Notes: a model not told the origin generated them from the letters alone. A stretch of DNA of 64,000 bases from Cerasicoccus sp. TK19100 (GCF_027257155.1 NZ_JAPWDU010000002.1:248001-312000); one strand, 5' to 3'. Positions 50,513 to 60,216 are shown, counted from the stretch's first letter. Program-made: numbers and translations.

Positions 50513-51126
50513 GTGGTTTGCAGATGTTGGTCGAGGGTTTGTAGGCGCTCAAATTCCTCGGGTGTATTGGCGTTTTCCAAGGCGTGCGGATTGGGTAATT
50601 GAATGAGCTTCGCCATCTCTCCGGCCTGGATTAAAATCTTGCGCGGGCAGCGTCGGTCATCGGCAAATGCCTGCTCGAAATGCGCCTTGGCGGCGGGCTC
50701 GTAAATCGCGCACATCGGCTCGGGCAAACTATCATTCGCGCTGTGAAAAGCAGTGGCAATGCGCGTGGGATCGCGCTGTTCCACCAGGCATTGCAGCGTC
50801 GCCAAATCGAGCAAAGGCAGGTCGCAGGCAACGACCAGTAATGCGCTGTCCGGATGCTTAGTCCAAGCGCTGAGCCAGCCTGCCAACGGCCCGGCGTCGG
50901 TTAGCGCGTCCGGGACACTCGTGAATTGACCGGCATCGAATTTGGGCAGCGATTGTTCGGCCCGATGCGAAACGAGTACGGGCATACCTGCCTGTTGCAG
51001 GAGCTTGGCCTGCCGCAGCCAGAGCGGTCGACCGCGCCAAGCGAGGCTGGCCTTATCGCGCCCCATGCGGCGACTTTGGCCCCCGGCCAGAACGAGGCCG
51101 AGCAATGTTGGCATCGCGTCAGGCAT
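50509..51126 (-). CDS. mobA: molybdenum cofactor guanylyltransferase MobA
   Basis: 205 residues from the ATG at 51126 (AGGA lies 11 bases upstream); an ATG at 51114 is an alternative. LVLAGGQSRRMGRDKA is the nucleotide-binding signature, followed by DALTDAGPLAGWLSA and VVACDLPLL. It attaches GMP to the cofactor, implying DMSO-reductase-type enzymes in the cell. Confidence 0.88.
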   Translation of the reverse strand: MPDAMPTLLGLVLAGGQSRRMGRDKASLAWRGRPLWLRQAKLLQQAGMPVLVSHRAEQSLPKFDAGQFTSVPDALTDAGPLAGWLSAWTKHPDSALLVVACDLPLLDLATLQCLVEQRDPTRIATAFHSANDSLPEPMCAIYEPAAKAHFEQAFADDRRCPRKILIQAGEMAKLIQLPNPHALENANTPEEFERLQTLDQHLQTT

Positions 51127-51604
51127 TGGCTTGGAAATCCTGTTTGCCGCCGGTTTTGGAAAGCAGTCGTGTTTGGCGAATTTCGATGCCGTGCCCAAGC
51201 GCCTTGGACATGTCGTAAATCGTGAGCGCGGCGGCTGAGGCCCCGGTCAGCGCCTCCATCTCCACGCCCGTGCGCGCCGTGGTCTTGACGCGGCATTGCA
51301 CGATCAGCTGTGGCTCGGTGTCGCTGGGCTCGATGTTAATCTTGCAGCCGTCGATCGGCAGCGGATGGCAAAACGGAATCCACTGGCTGGTCTGCTTGAC
51401 CCCCATGACGCCGGCTACGCGCGCTACGTCGAGCAGCGCGCCCTTCTTGGTGGTGTAGCCGTTTTCGCGCAGGTGCGCCCAGGCGTCCGGCGGGAACACG
51501 ACAATGGCTTCCGCCAACGCTTCGCGCACGGTCACGGCTTTTTCGCTTACGTCGACCATCGTCGGACGGGCGGACTCATCAATGTGGGTTAGGCTTTTGC
51601 TCAT
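51119..51604 (-). CDS. moaC: cyclic pyranopterin monophosphate synthase MoaC
   Basis: 161 residues from the ATG at 51604 (ATGA overlap with moeA). MVDVSEKAVTVREA, the catalytic KQTSQWIPFCHPLPI, then VEMEALTGASAAALTIYDM. Works directly after MoaA. Confidence 0.95.
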   Translation of the reverse strand: MSKSLTHIDESARPTMVDVSEKAVTVREALAEAIVVFPPDAWAHLRENGYTTKKGALLDVARVAGVMGVKQTSQWIPFCHPLPIDGCKINIEPSDTEPQLIVQCRVKTTARTGVEMEALTGASAAALTIYDMSKALGHGIEIRQTRLLSKTGGKQDFQANA

Positions 51605-52800
51605 TTGGACCAAGAATAGAATGGCGCGACGTGGCCCGCTGTCCACCGCGAAGACGCCGCATCGAGTTCAACAAAACCATCCGCCGCGCAGAGTCTAGCG
51701 TAGTCGCCGGAATTATTGACGGGCGTGGGCTGAGCCGTTCCATCGGCAAGAATTTTGACGGGCAGAAACCACGTCAACGGCGGGTTGAAATGCACGTCCT
51801 CGCTCAGCGCGGCTTCGGCAACTGGCAACACCTGCCCCTCGCGTCGCTTGAGAAATGGGATGACATAGCGATGCAGCCCAACGAGCGCCGAGACCGGGTT
51901 ACCCGGCAGCGCGAAAATCGTTTTGCCGTCGGCCGTGCGCCACATGCCCATGGGCTTGCCGGGGCGCTGCTTGACGCCATGAAAAATGCACTCGCCCTCT
52001 TCATCGAGCGCTTCGGGTATCCAGTCGCGCTGCCCCTTGGAGACAGCACCCGCGATCACGATAACGTCGTTTTGATCAAGCAACTCACGCAGCCGGGCCA
52101 TACCCGCTTCGGCATCATCAGCCCAGTGGTCGATCTGCCCCACGTGAAACCGCGCCATACCGAGTGCCGACTCCATAGCCACGGCGTTCGAGGCACGAAT
52201 CTGGTGCGGCAAGGGCTTCGCATCCACTGGCACAAGCTCATCACCCGTGCCAACCACCGCAATGCGCGGCCGGACGGAGACCAAGACTTCGGCATAACCG
52301 CAGGAGGCGGCGACACCGAGCTCCGCCGGACCGAGGATGCAACCTTGCCCGACGAGCACACTGCCCTCGCAATAGTCCGAGCCAAAGCGGTGTATGTATT
52401 GGCCCAACTCGACATCGCTCGGATCCACGATGATAAAGGCATCGTCCGTGCGCTCGGTTGCCTCGTAAGGAATAACCGTATCGGCACCCTCTGGCAGGAC
52501 GGCACCGGTCATGATCTCGACCGCAGAGCCAGGCGCATCGGACAGCGCATCTGGTGCATCGCCGGCCATCATTTGAGCGGTTACGGTGAATTGCGCGCCG
52601 CTACTGGCGAGGTCTGCAAAACGGATCGCATAGCCGTCCATCATCACGCGATCAAAGGGCGGCAATGGACGGTCGGCGTACAGGTCTTCCCGTAAAATGC
52701 GACCGGCGGCCTTGCCCAGCGGACATTTAATCGCAGGCACGTCATCCCGGATGTGAGCGATCAGGCGGTCGGCTTCGTGGACTGATATCAGCGGCTTCAA
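51601..52800 (-). CDS. moeA: molybdopterin molybdotransferase MoeA
   Basis: 399 residues. The start is set at a TTG at 52800 because a perfect GGAGGT lies 6 bases before it, and the TTGA overlaps the stop of the MOSC gene; a TTG 7 codons upstream lacks such a site. RPLPPFDRVMMDGYAIR, the GTGDELVP loop, ASNAVAM and ALPGNPVSALV fit MoeA. It inserts molybdate into adenylylated molybdopterin. Confidence 0.93.
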   Translation of the reverse strand: MKPLISVHEADRLIAHIRDDVPAIKCPLGKAAGRILREDLYADRPLPPFDRVMMDGYAIRFADLASSGAQFTVTAQMMAGDAPDALSDAPGSAVEIMTGAVLPEGADTVIPYEATERTDDAFIIVDPSDVELGQYIHRFGSDYCEGSVLVGQGCILGPAELGVAASCGYAEVLVSVRPRIAVVGTGDELVPVDAKPLPHQIRASNAVAMESALGMARFHVGQIDHWADDAEAGMARLRELLDQNDVIVIAGAVSKGQRDWIPEALDEEGECIFHGVKQRPGKPMGMWRTADGKTIFALPGNPVSALVGLHRYVIPFLKRREGQVLPVAEAALSEDVHFNPPLTWFLPVKILADGTAQPTPVNNSGDYARLCAADGFVELDAASSRWTAGHVAPFYSWSK

Positions 52801-53297
52801 TCGAGCACCTCCAACTGGCAATCACCGACTGAAAGCAGGCCGGACTCAACGATACGGCAGCGCAGGCCGCCCCGCCCTTTCAACCATTCGTGAGCACCCG
52901 GCGCAATGGCTTCATCCATCCAATAGCACGGGCTGCACTCCTCACTGCCGGTCAGGATGACTTCGCCCAGTCGGAATTTGCGGCCGATCAGTTCGTTTAA
53001 ATCAATGCCGCTGGTAACGACGTTGCGGCGAAAAAGCGAGTGGTCTATTTCGGCCAAATTGAGCGCCTCACGGAGCCCGCTGGCAACGGTGTCGTCAAAG
53101 AGTGTCATCTGGCCTTTGTAGTCAGGTTTGTGGTCGTAAAAACGGTCGTCCACGATGCCGCGGCCCGCATCGCATTGCACGGACTCCATCGGCACGAGTC
53201 CATTATGTTCTCTGCCCTTGCCATGGCGTCCGTAGAAGTCGTGCCCGGGAGAAATCCAGATGCCGAGTATGCGAACCGTTGTTCGATCAACAATCAT
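52797..53297 (-). CDS. MOSC domain protein
   Basis: 166 residues. A beta-barrel pattern with RGIVDDRFYD, FRRNVVTSGIDLNELIGRKFRLGEVIL and CSPCYWMDEAI around the conserved cysteine, and GLRCRIVESGLLSVGD at the end. MOSC proteins carry sulfur or molybdenum cofactor. It leads the moeA operon, so a role in cofactor handling is likely. Confidence 0.88.
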   Translation of the reverse strand: MIVDRTTVRILGIWISPGHDFYGRHGKGREHNGLVPMESVQCDAGRGIVDDRFYDHKPDYKGQMTLFDDTVASGLREALNLAEIDHSLFRRNVVTSGIDLNELIGRKFRLGEVILTGSEECSPCYWMDEAIAPGAHEWLKGRGGLRCRIVESGLLSVGDCQLEVLD

Positions 53298-53330
53298 TGG
53301 TTAATTATCAAAGCGCGCTTGGATTGAATC

Positions 53331-53372
53331 AATCAAAGAAAAGCTGCCGGGGCAATCGTCCACCGGCAGCCT
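53331..53372 (-). terminator. Rho-independent terminator of the outer-membrane barrel gene
   Basis: GCTGCCGG (53343-53350) and CCGGCAGC (53363-53370) form the stem; on the minus strand TTTTCTTT follows. It stands between the barrel gene and the MOSC operon. Confidence 0.8.
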
Positions 53373-53396
53373 TATCTAACCTTAACAAACGATATC

Positions 53397-54707
53397 CTAT
53401 AGCTTGAAATCGAGTTGAACCCAGACCTTGGTGGTGTCGTTGCCAAACGGGTTCGTGGGAGACAGACCGCCATGGCCGTCATAGTAAGCAAACTTGACCA
53501 TTGCTGAGAGGTTCTCGGTGATCGGGCGCTTCAGGCCGATGTCAATTTCCTTACCCAGCGTGTTGCTGTTGTCTTCGTTGGTGAAGTAGTGAAAGGCACC
53601 GAATAGGCCGACCTTGTAGGGCAACTTGGCATTGTAATAGAGGTAGAAGTCGCGCAGACCGGCATTGGGGGTCGTGAGGAAGCGGTCAGCCCAACCATTG
53701 AACTTGTGCAGCGTCGCGAGCGGAGTTTGGAAACCGCGGGTCGTGCCGTTGCCGCCGAGGCTTTCAAAACCAAAGCCTGCTTCGTAGCCGTCGTAGTCGA
53801 GGCCGAGCTTCATGTGCCAGTAATTCAGGAAGAAATCAATGCCGGTAACGGAAGCCTGATTCTCAGTCTGGAAGGCGTATTCGGCGCGGAACGGCATGGA
53901 CAGCTCGTCAGTCAGCTTCGGCTTGCCCGTGTAGTAAAGGCCGAAGGTATTACCGGATGCCGCCGCGGCTCCATCGAGGTCCACGTAGTAGAAATATGCG
54001 GCGAGCTTACCGTAAGGCAGGCCATCGTAGTGGACGTTGACAAAGTGGTTATTAGCGTCGAAACGCTCCTGGTTGGCCACCGGCGCATACACACCGAAAA
54101 TGCGGTTAACGCGCCAGTCCCAGGCATAGGACAACCAGGTGTCTTTGATGATTTCCGTTTCAAATCGGATTGCGTCGAAGGTCTGCTCGTTTTGGCGCCA
54201 GGCAACCGCACCGACATAGCGTTGGTTGTCCAGATTGATCTCTTGGCGACCAACTTTGAAGCCGCTGTTCCAGCCTTCGTAGCCGAAGAAGAGTTGATTG
54301 AGCTCGTTGTTGCGCGGATCGGGGATCAGAGACTTGTTAGCGGTTGCTGATGGAAAGGCCTGGTAGTCCGAGTAGTTGATCGCCCAGGTGTTTTCATACT
54401 CACCGAGCAAATACATGCCGTAAAGTTTCGGCGTCTCGTAGCCGATGCGGGTGCGCAGGGTCAGTGCATTGGAGGACTGCAGACCGCCTTGGAAATCCGC
54501 GTATTCATACCGCAGGCGTTGATTAAAGAGAATGCGGCCCTGTGTCGCCGGTTCGCCCAGGTAGCCGAGCACTTCCTGGCCGAGCTCGGTGTTGGGCTTT
54601 GCGTTTTCCCACTTGGCCGGAGCTTCGCCGAAGTCGATGATATCAGCCGGGAGAAGGCTTGCACTGACCATGGTCAACGCAGAGAGATGTTTCAGTATGT
54701 GTTTCAT
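53397..54707 (-). CDS. outer-membrane beta-barrel protein (alginate-export/porin-like)
   Basis: 436 residues from the ATG at 54707, followed by a signal peptide (HLSALTMVSASLLPA). Many amphipathic strands; QRLRYEYADF and ALTLRTRIGYET near the start recall alginate-export-type barrels. It ends in a strand closing with a C-terminal aromatic context WVQLDFKL. Likely a substrate channel; specificity unknown. Confidence 0.78.
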   Translation of the reverse strand: MKHILKHLSALTMVSASLLPADIIDFGEAPAKWENAKPNTELGQEVLGYLGEPATQGRILFNQRLRYEYADFQGGLQSSNALTLRTRIGYETPKLYGMYLLGEYENTWAINYSDYQAFPSATANKSLIPDPRNNELNQLFFGYEGWNSGFKVGRQEINLDNQRYVGAVAWRQNEQTFDAIRFETEIIKDTWLSYAWDWRVNRIFGVYAPVANQERFDANNHFVNVHYDGLPYGKLAAYFYYVDLDGAAAASGNTFGLYYTGKPKLTDELSMPFRAEYAFQTENQASVTGIDFFLNYWHMKLGLDYDGYEAGFGFESLGGNGTTRGFQTPLATLHKFNGWADRFLTTPNAGLRDFYLYYNAKLPYKVGLFGAFHYFTNEDNSNTLGKEIDIGLKRPITENLSAMVKFAYYDGHGGLSPTNPFGNDTTKVWVQLDFKL

Positions 54708-55034
54708 GTTAGTTAGCAATAAACCAATTGTTCAAAATTGAGTTTCGCATGCCATTTTAGCGCACAGTATGCCAACGACATCCAATGTTCTATTTATGGC
54801 AGTGATTAATTATAATCGCTTTCATGAACACGATTCATACTTAGCCCATTACTATGCAGCCCTCGAATTAACCGGATTTGGACGCATTTTACGCAGCCGT
54901 TTCTGACGTTTAGTCGGATAAATGAGTCTGGCTCATCCTGTAAATGAATGCCTTCACTCAAATTTTACCGCCTTTATCTTTTGCATTTACGCGCGAATGT
55001 GAGATTGCTTGGTCAACTTTGATCATTCCCCGAC
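54708..55034. promoter_or_regulatory. 327-bp divergent promoter region of the barrel gene and xth
   Basis: AT-rich without a gene. A TATAAT-like hexamer overlaps TAATTATAATCG near 54808-54819. Nothing else stands out; no strong dyad was found. Promoter assignment is tentative. Confidence 0.3.
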
Positions 55035-55802
55035 ATGAGTAATACCATCGAAATCATCTCCTGGAACGTAAACGGACTGCGGGCCGTGTTGAAGAAAGGC
55101 TTCCTCGACTTTGTCGAACAGCAGCAGCCGGACATCATCTGCTTGCAGGAAATCAAGGCCAGCGAGCACCAGATCCCCAAACTGGAGATGCCCTTCGCAC
55201 AGCAGTGCTACCACAGCGCCGACAAGGCCGGCTACTCCGGGACGGCCACGTTTTCCAAGTTTCCGATCCTGAATAACACCACCGGCCTGCCCGAACACCC
55301 GGCCGAGGGGCGCATCCTGACCACCGAACACGAGTCATTTTACCTGATCAATGTGTACGTGCCCAATTCGCAGGATGAGCTGCGCCGTCTGCCCTATCGT
55401 ACGATGGAGTTCGACCCCGATTTTCGCGCGTACATCCAAGAGCTCGACGCAAAAAAGCCCGTTATCGTGTGCGGTGATTTCAATGTGGCCCACGAAGAGA
55501 TCGACATCGCACGCCCGAAAGCCAACCGCCGCACCGCTGGCTTTACCGATGAAGAGCGCGAGCAATTTACACAGCACCTCGGTATCGGGCTGGTGGATAT
55601 CTTCCGTGAGCAGCACCCGGATGAGCCCGACCACTACACTTGGTGGAGCTATCGCGGCGGAGCCCGTGGACGCAATGTCGGCTGGAGAATTGACTACTTC
55701 CTCGTCTCGGAGCGCCTCGTGCCCAAGGTGAAGAAGACCGAAATCCTCAGCAGCGTCATGGGCAGCGACCACTGCCCAATCTCGATGACGCTAGAGGTCT
55801 AG
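55035..55802 (+). CDS. xth: exodeoxyribonuclease III / AP endonuclease
   Basis: 255 residues. SWNVNGLRAV, CLQEIKA (metal Glu), LINVYVPN, CGDFNVAH, the WWSYRGGARGRNVGWRIDY segment and the final GSDHCPISM are all present. It nicks DNA at abasic sites. Alone on the plus strand. Confidence 0.95.
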   Translation: MSNTIEIISWNVNGLRAVLKKGFLDFVEQQQPDIICLQEIKASEHQIPKLEMPFAQQCYHSADKAGYSGTATFSKFPILNNTTGLPEHPAEGRILTTEHESFYLINVYVPNSQDELRRLPYRTMEFDPDFRAYIQELDAKKPVIVCGDFNVAHEEIDIARPKANRRTAGFTDEEREQFTQHLGIGLVDIFREQHPDEPDHYTWWSYRGGARGRNVGWRIDYFLVSERLVPKVKKTEILSSVMGSDHCPISMTLEV

Positions 55803-55808
55803 AGAACG

Positions 55809-56456
55809 CTACTCAGCCTGCTTCGAGCCGTATTCCTGGTCAACCTTGGCGAGGCTTTCGGCGGCCTCCTTGGAAAATTGCTCAAGCGTATTGCTGAGCG
55901 CATTTACCGCGCTACTTGTCGTAAGGCGCTGGCCGGTGGAATCTGTAAAGGTGGCTTCGTTGATCAGGTAGGTCTCCTGGTTTTTGCGGTCGGCAATACG
56001 GTAGATCACACTGAGCACCGCGACGCCTTGCTCATTGGCAGCGAAATCCGTCACCACCGTGCTCAGCATGTATTTGCGGGGAAATGGCTGCATCCACGGG
56101 AACGCTGCAACCTTGCCCGGCCCCATGAGCTGGGTGAGATTTTGGCGGGTTACGCGGGTAATGCCAGCACCGATCGGCTCGGCCCAGCGCGCAAATTCAT
56201 TGAACTCGACTTCGTTCGCATTGACGCGATAGGCCATTTGCGGACGGTCGATGTATTGCGGGATTTCAATCTGCGCCACCCCGACGTCTGGTGGGTTGCC
56301 GTTAAAAATGGGCAGCGGCTCAGTCGACTGCGGCAAGGCGGTCAGCACGTAGAATTTGGAGGGCGTTGATGTCTTGCCCAGGCTGCAACCGGTCAAGAGC
56401 GCAACGAGGCAAATGCTCACGGCGGAAAAAAGGATCTTAGCAAGTTTCATAGTCAT
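55809..56456 (-). CDS. PqiC-like lipoprotein of an MCE transport system
   Basis: 215 residues. A signal peptide with lipobox LLTGC; SKFYVLTALP and VGVAQIEIPQYIDRPQMAYR are typical of ABC-type transport auxiliary (PqiC) proteins. It would sit at the inner face of the outer membrane and work with the MCE protein encoded upstream. Confidence 0.82.
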   Translation of the reverse strand: MTMKLAKILFSAVSICLVALLTGCSLGKTSTPSKFYVLTALPQSTEPLPIFNGNPPDVGVAQIEIPQYIDRPQMAYRVNANEVEFNEFARWAEPIGAGITRVTRQNLTQLMGPGKVAAFPWMQPFPRKYMLSTVVTDFAANEQGVAVLSVIYRIADRKNQETYLINEATFTDSTGQRLTTSSAVNALSNTLEQFSKEAAESLAKVDQEYGSKQAE

Positions 56457-56459
56457 CGA

Positions 56460-57464
56460 TTAATTTTCCTGCTTACCAGTGAGGATGGAGCTCGGGTTTT
56501 GCTCCAAATAATCCAGCAAGACCCGCAGCGAGCGCATGGCACCGCCAAACTCAGACAACGCAGCATTGATCTCGTATCTGAGCTGAGAATCCGGGGCGAG
56601 CATGCTGTCCGCATCATTGGCCAGCACACTGATATCGTTGAGCGTTTTGCGGGCGCTATCGAGCGTGACGCGGATATCCTTCACCAATTCGGACATATCG
56701 CCGTCCAGGTTATTGATCAAGGTCTGCATGTCCGTCAGCGTCTTGTCCAGGCTGGCAAATGCCTTCTTCAGGTCCTTGTTTTCAGCCAGTTCTTCGATGG
56801 ACTTCAGAGTCGCCTTCGTCTGATCACTGATGCCCTTGAAGTCGACTTGGCCAATGCCGCGATCCAGCTTAGCCAGCGTATCGTTCAGCTTAATGCCCAG
56901 TCCGCGGAAATCGATTTGGGAAATCTGATTCACCATCGAAGACACCTTCTTGATGATTTCCGTGAGGCCGGATTGCAGCGTGGGGATTTCGAGGTATTCG
57001 TTCTCCAGGCCCGGCTGTTGGCGGAACACGGGCGGCGGTGCCGGATTTACGTAGTTCAATTCGACAAAGAGTAGGCCCGTCACAAAGCTCGCCTGCTGGA
57101 GACTGCCGCGCAGCCCCTGGTCAATTTGCTCTTTTAAAATATCCGGGTTACCCAGATCGACATCCACGCCCAGGCTCGTGCGCAAGCGGCTGACATCGAT
57201 ATCGATGATCACCGGAATGCTATCCGAGTCTTCCTTTTGGTTAAAGCGGATCAGGATGTCCTTCACCTGACCGATGGGCACGCCTTTGAACTTGACCGGT
57301 GCGCCAATCGCGAGGCCGTTCACCGAGTCGTCGAAATACAGCACGAACTCCGCCTGCTGCTTGAAGAAGTTACCCGAGCCAAACACCACGATCGCCGCGA
57401 CTGCGAGCACGATGGCGGTGACTACGAATCCTCCGATTAGGGCCGGGTTGGCTTTCTTACTCAT
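56460..57464 (-). CDS. MCE-domain lipid transport protein (MlaD-like)
   Basis: 334 residues. An N-terminal anchor (about 9-30), an MCE domain (about 38-120, FDDSVNGLAIGAPVKFKGVPIGQV), then a long helical region with repeated heptads (ELAENKDLKKAFASLDKTLTD). MCE rings carry phospholipids across the periplasm. 58 bp downstream of the ATPase gene. Confidence 0.88.
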   Translation of the reverse strand: MSKKANPALIGGFVVTAIVLAVAAIVVFGSGNFFKQQAEFVLYFDDSVNGLAIGAPVKFKGVPIGQVKDILIRFNQKEDSDSIPVIIDIDVSRLRTSLGVDVDLGNPDILKEQIDQGLRGSLQQASFVTGLLFVELNYVNPAPPPVFRQQPGLENEYLEIPTLQSGLTEIIKKVSSMVNQISQIDFRGLGIKLNDTLAKLDRGIGQVDFKGISDQTKATLKSIEELAENKDLKKAFASLDKTLTDMQTLINNLDGDMSELVKDIRVTLDSARKTLNDISVLANDADSMLAPDSQLRYEINAALSEFGGAMRSLRVLLDYLEQNPSSILTGKQEN

Positions 57465-57522
57465 AGAAAGATAGATATGTAATTAACAGTCAGGCTTAGG
57501 TTGGCAAAGTTTTTCCTAATAA

Positions 57523-58308
57523 TTATCCAATGTCAGTGGCGGCGCTCGCATCGAGCAGCTCACCGCGCATCAGGAAGTTGCGGACGGTTTCGTGCTCGCT
57601 GTGCTCACGCATTTGCACGGGGTTACCAACCTCCAGTTGGTAGCGGGTCTTGGCGTCGAGGAAGATCGCGCGGTCAGCAATCGCAAAGATGCTCGCCAGC
57701 TCGTGGGTAACCACGACAAAGGTCGCCCCCAGCGAGTCGCGCAGCTCCAGGATCAAGTCATCCAGCAAGCGCGAGCTAATCGGGTCGAGCCCGGCGGATG
57801 GCTCGTCAAAAAACAGGACATCCGGGTCCAGCGCCATTGCGCGGGCCAGTCCAGCGCGCTTACACATGCCGCCGGAGATTTCCGCCGGGTAAAAGTCTTC
57901 AAAGCCGCGCAGCCCGACCAGAGATAGCTTGTAGCTGGCGACTTCACGAATTTCCTTCGGCTTCAGGTTCGTGTATTCGCCCAGTGGCAGGCCGACGTTT
58001 TCGGCGAGCGTCATCGAGCTCCACAGCGCCCCACCCTGGTAAGTCACGCCAAAGCCCTTGAGCATCTCTTTTTTTACGTCGTCGTCTGCGGAGGTGAAGT
58101 TATTTCCGTCGTAGAAAATCTCTCCCCGCGCCGGCTCCTTGATCCCGATCAGGTGCTTCAGCAGCGTACTTTTACCACAGCCCGAACCGCCCATAATGAT
58201 GAACACCTCGCCCTTATTGACCTCAAAATTGAGATCATTCATCACGGTAAAGCTTCCGTAAGCCATATCGAGATGTTCGACGCGTATCTTTGGTTCTTGG
58301 CTAGCCAT
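57523..58308 (-). CDS. ABC transporter ATPase, MlaF type
   Basis: 261 residues. Walker A GGSGCGKST, the AEISGGMCKRAGLARA signature (SGGM), Walker B VLFFDEPSAGLDPIS. The SGGM signature is typical of MlaF-type ATPases in lipid transport. First gene of the operon; no permease (MlaE) gene lies next to it in the window. Confidence 0.9.
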   Translation of the reverse strand: MASQEPKIRVEHLDMAYGSFTVMNDLNFEVNKGEVFIIMGGSGCGKSTLLKHLIGIKEPARGEIFYDGNNFTSADDDVKKEMLKGFGVTYQGGALWSSMTLAENVGLPLGEYTNLKPKEIREVASYKLSLVGLRGFEDFYPAEISGGMCKRAGLARAMALDPDVLFFDEPSAGLDPISSRLLDDLILELRDSLGATFVVVTHELASIFAIADRAIFLDAKTRYQLEVGNPVQMREHSEHETVRNFLMRGELLDASAATDIG

Positions 58309-58387
58309 AGCAACAGGTGGCGCAAAACATCGCGTTTAAACCCTTGCAAGGCAAGGTTTTTGATGAAGGAATTAGCACTGTAATTGC

Positions 58388-58750
58388 ATGACCTACTGGG
58401 GCTACCACCTAATTTTCACCTTGCCGCTGATGTTCGCACTCATCGTGTGGAACCGCCACCTGCTGCGTCCAGCGCATTGGGTGTGTATGGCCGTAGTCTG
58501 CGGGGTGGCCTTTATCTTCACTACCCCGTGGGACAATTATGCGGTTTGGCTTGGCGTGTGGGGCTTCGGTGAGGGCGTAAGCCTGGGCTACCCGGCCGCA
58601 AGCATGGCCCAGAGCGAGGCGAACCCCGACGGCCTGACTTGGCTTGGCCACATACCCTTTGAGGAGTATTCGTTTTTCCTGATCGAATCCATCCTCGTCT
58701 GCCTCATTGCGGTGCGCTTCCTGCCGAAGCCCGACGATAAGCAGTCCTAA
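58388..58750 (+). CDS. lycopene cyclase domain protein (CrtYc/CarR type)
   Basis: 120 residues with three spans. The FTTPWDNYAV, GVWGFGEGVSLGY and GHIPFEEYSFFLIES segments match the short integral-membrane cyclase half known from heterodimeric lycopene cyclases. Only one copy exists here, so it may pair with a second half elsewhere or act as a homodimer. No other carotenoid gene is nearby. Divergent from the MCE operon. Confidence 0.8.
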   Translation: MTYWGYHLIFTLPLMFALIVWNRHLLRPAHWVCMAVVCGVAFIFTTPWDNYAVWLGVWGFGEGVSLGYPAASMAQSEANPDGLTWLGHIPFEEYSFFLIESILVCLIAVRFLPKPDDKQS

Positions 58751-58887
58751 TCGCGGCAATGCCCGAACTTGCAATCTAATGCGCGCTTCAGCCGCGCCAA
58801 CGTTTCCCATTGACTCACCACCATGGAATGACGGATGCTCACTTAATGGCAAAACACTGCCAACTGGTCAAACGGCACACCGCTCCG

Positions 58888-60216
58888 ATGCAGGCACGCT
58901 TCGCGCTGGCCGTGCTTTGCGCGGGCTTGGCGTCAGCAAAGGCTCAGCCCTACTCGGCACCGATGGCGGACAACGACAACCCCTACGATGCGCCGATCCC
59001 GGGCTTCGTCGGGCCCGGCGGCGAAGGGAAAGTCAACCTCGAGGGCTACGAGAACCCTAATGGCGAAACCTACGTCAATCCGATCTTCACTGCCTGGGCC
59101 AATCAGGTCATCGACTACTCCCCGGCGCTCGGCACCCACACCAATGGCGAAACCGTCGTCGATCCCTACTGGCAATACTCGGGCGAAATGCTGGGGCCGG
59201 TGACGGGTGATTTTATTTCCGTGGCGTCCTTGGGCGACCTCGACACCGCCGCGATTGAGGCCGATCTCGCTCCAGGCTCGGTGACGCTGCAGTTTGCCGA
59301 GCCGATCAGCGACTACACCGGCGCGGATTTCGTCGTCTTCGAAAACGGATACCTCCTGGCCAGCAGCACTGGCGGCAACATCTGGGCCGAATTGGCTTAC
59401 GTGGAGGTCTCCAGCAACGGCATCGACTATGCGCGTTTCCCCAGCATTTCACTGACGGAAAATCCGGTCGGCCCGTATGGGGCGATCGATGCGACCAAGG
59501 TTTACAACCTCGCCGGCAAGCACGTTAATATTTACGGCGACTGCTGGGGCACACCTTTTGATCTCTCCGATCTTACCGACCACCCCCTGGTGCTCGTGGG
59601 CAAGGTCGACCTCGACGAGATTCTCCGCATCCGCTTGGTCGACATCCCCGGCAGCGGCGACTTTCTCGATAGCCTGGGCAATCCGATTTACGACGGCTGG
59701 GTCACCTGGGGTAGCGGGGGCGCGGACATCGAAGCCGTTGGTGCCATTGGCCAACCGGTCACGTATGAAATGTGGGACGCCGGCCGCGGCCTTGATCCCG
59801 ATGCAGACCCCGACGGCGATGGCTGGAACAACGCGGCCGAGTACGCCTTTTTGCTCGATCCGGAAAAGGCTGACGGTGGCGACGTCACCCGCCTGGATAT
59901 TGTCGATGGCGAGCTGGTGTTCTCCTTCCCACGCGACCAGCGTAACGCCAACACCAACATCAATTACCACATCTACGTGCAGGATGTGGCCGACGGCGAA
60001 TCCTTTTCTCCGACCGGTTGGCGGTCCGCCGCGCAATTCGCGATGCTCAACTATGCCTCGCTGAACCCGGAATTTTGCGAGGGCTACACCACGGTTAATT
60101 TATCACCGCAGGCCAGCCTTGGCGTGCGCCAGCGGGTCCGCCTGACGCTCAAGCCAACGGAGGACAGCAGTATCCGCCGCTTCGTCCGTCTCAACGTGGA
60201 GTTCACTAACCCATGA
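58888..60216 (+). CDS. secreted cell-surface protein
   Basis: 442 residues from the ATG at 58888, which opens a signal peptide (MQARFALAVLCAGLASAKA); ATG codons at 58846 and a TTG at 58810 are alternatives. The core VTLQFAEPISDYTGADFVVFENGYLL and AYVEVSSNGIDYARFP recalls a bacterial surface-protein family that I have seen near cobalamin transport genes. A Ca-binding-like DPDADPDGDGW lies near 305. Coupled (ATGA) to the pseudopilin. Confidence 0.7.
   Translation: MQARFALAVLCAGLASAKAQPYSAPMADNDNPYDAPIPGFVGPGGEGKVNLEGYENPNGETYVNPIFTAWANQVIDYSPALGTHTNGETVVDPYWQYSGEMLGPVTGDFISVASLGDLDTAAIEADLAPGSVTLQFAEPISDYTGADFVVFENGYLLASSTGGNIWAELAYVEVSSNGIDYARFPSISLTENPVGPYGAIDATKVYNLAGKHVNIYGDCWGTPFDLSDLTDHPLVLVGKVDLDEILRIRLVDIPGSGDFLDSLGNPIYDGWVTWGSGGADIEAVGAIGQPVTYEMWDAGRGLDPDADPDGDGWNNAAEYAFLLDPEKADGGDVTRLDIVDGELVFSFPRDQRNANTNINYHIYVQDVADGESFSPTGWRSAAQFAMLNYASLNPEFCEGYTTVNLSPQASLGVRQRVRLTLKPTEDSSIRRFVRLNVEFTNP

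Noticed and set aside
58751-58887. Cobalamin riboswitch upstream of the surface protein
   Set aside because: Considered because similar proteins lie near B12 genes, but I found no convincing B12 box or conserved core order.
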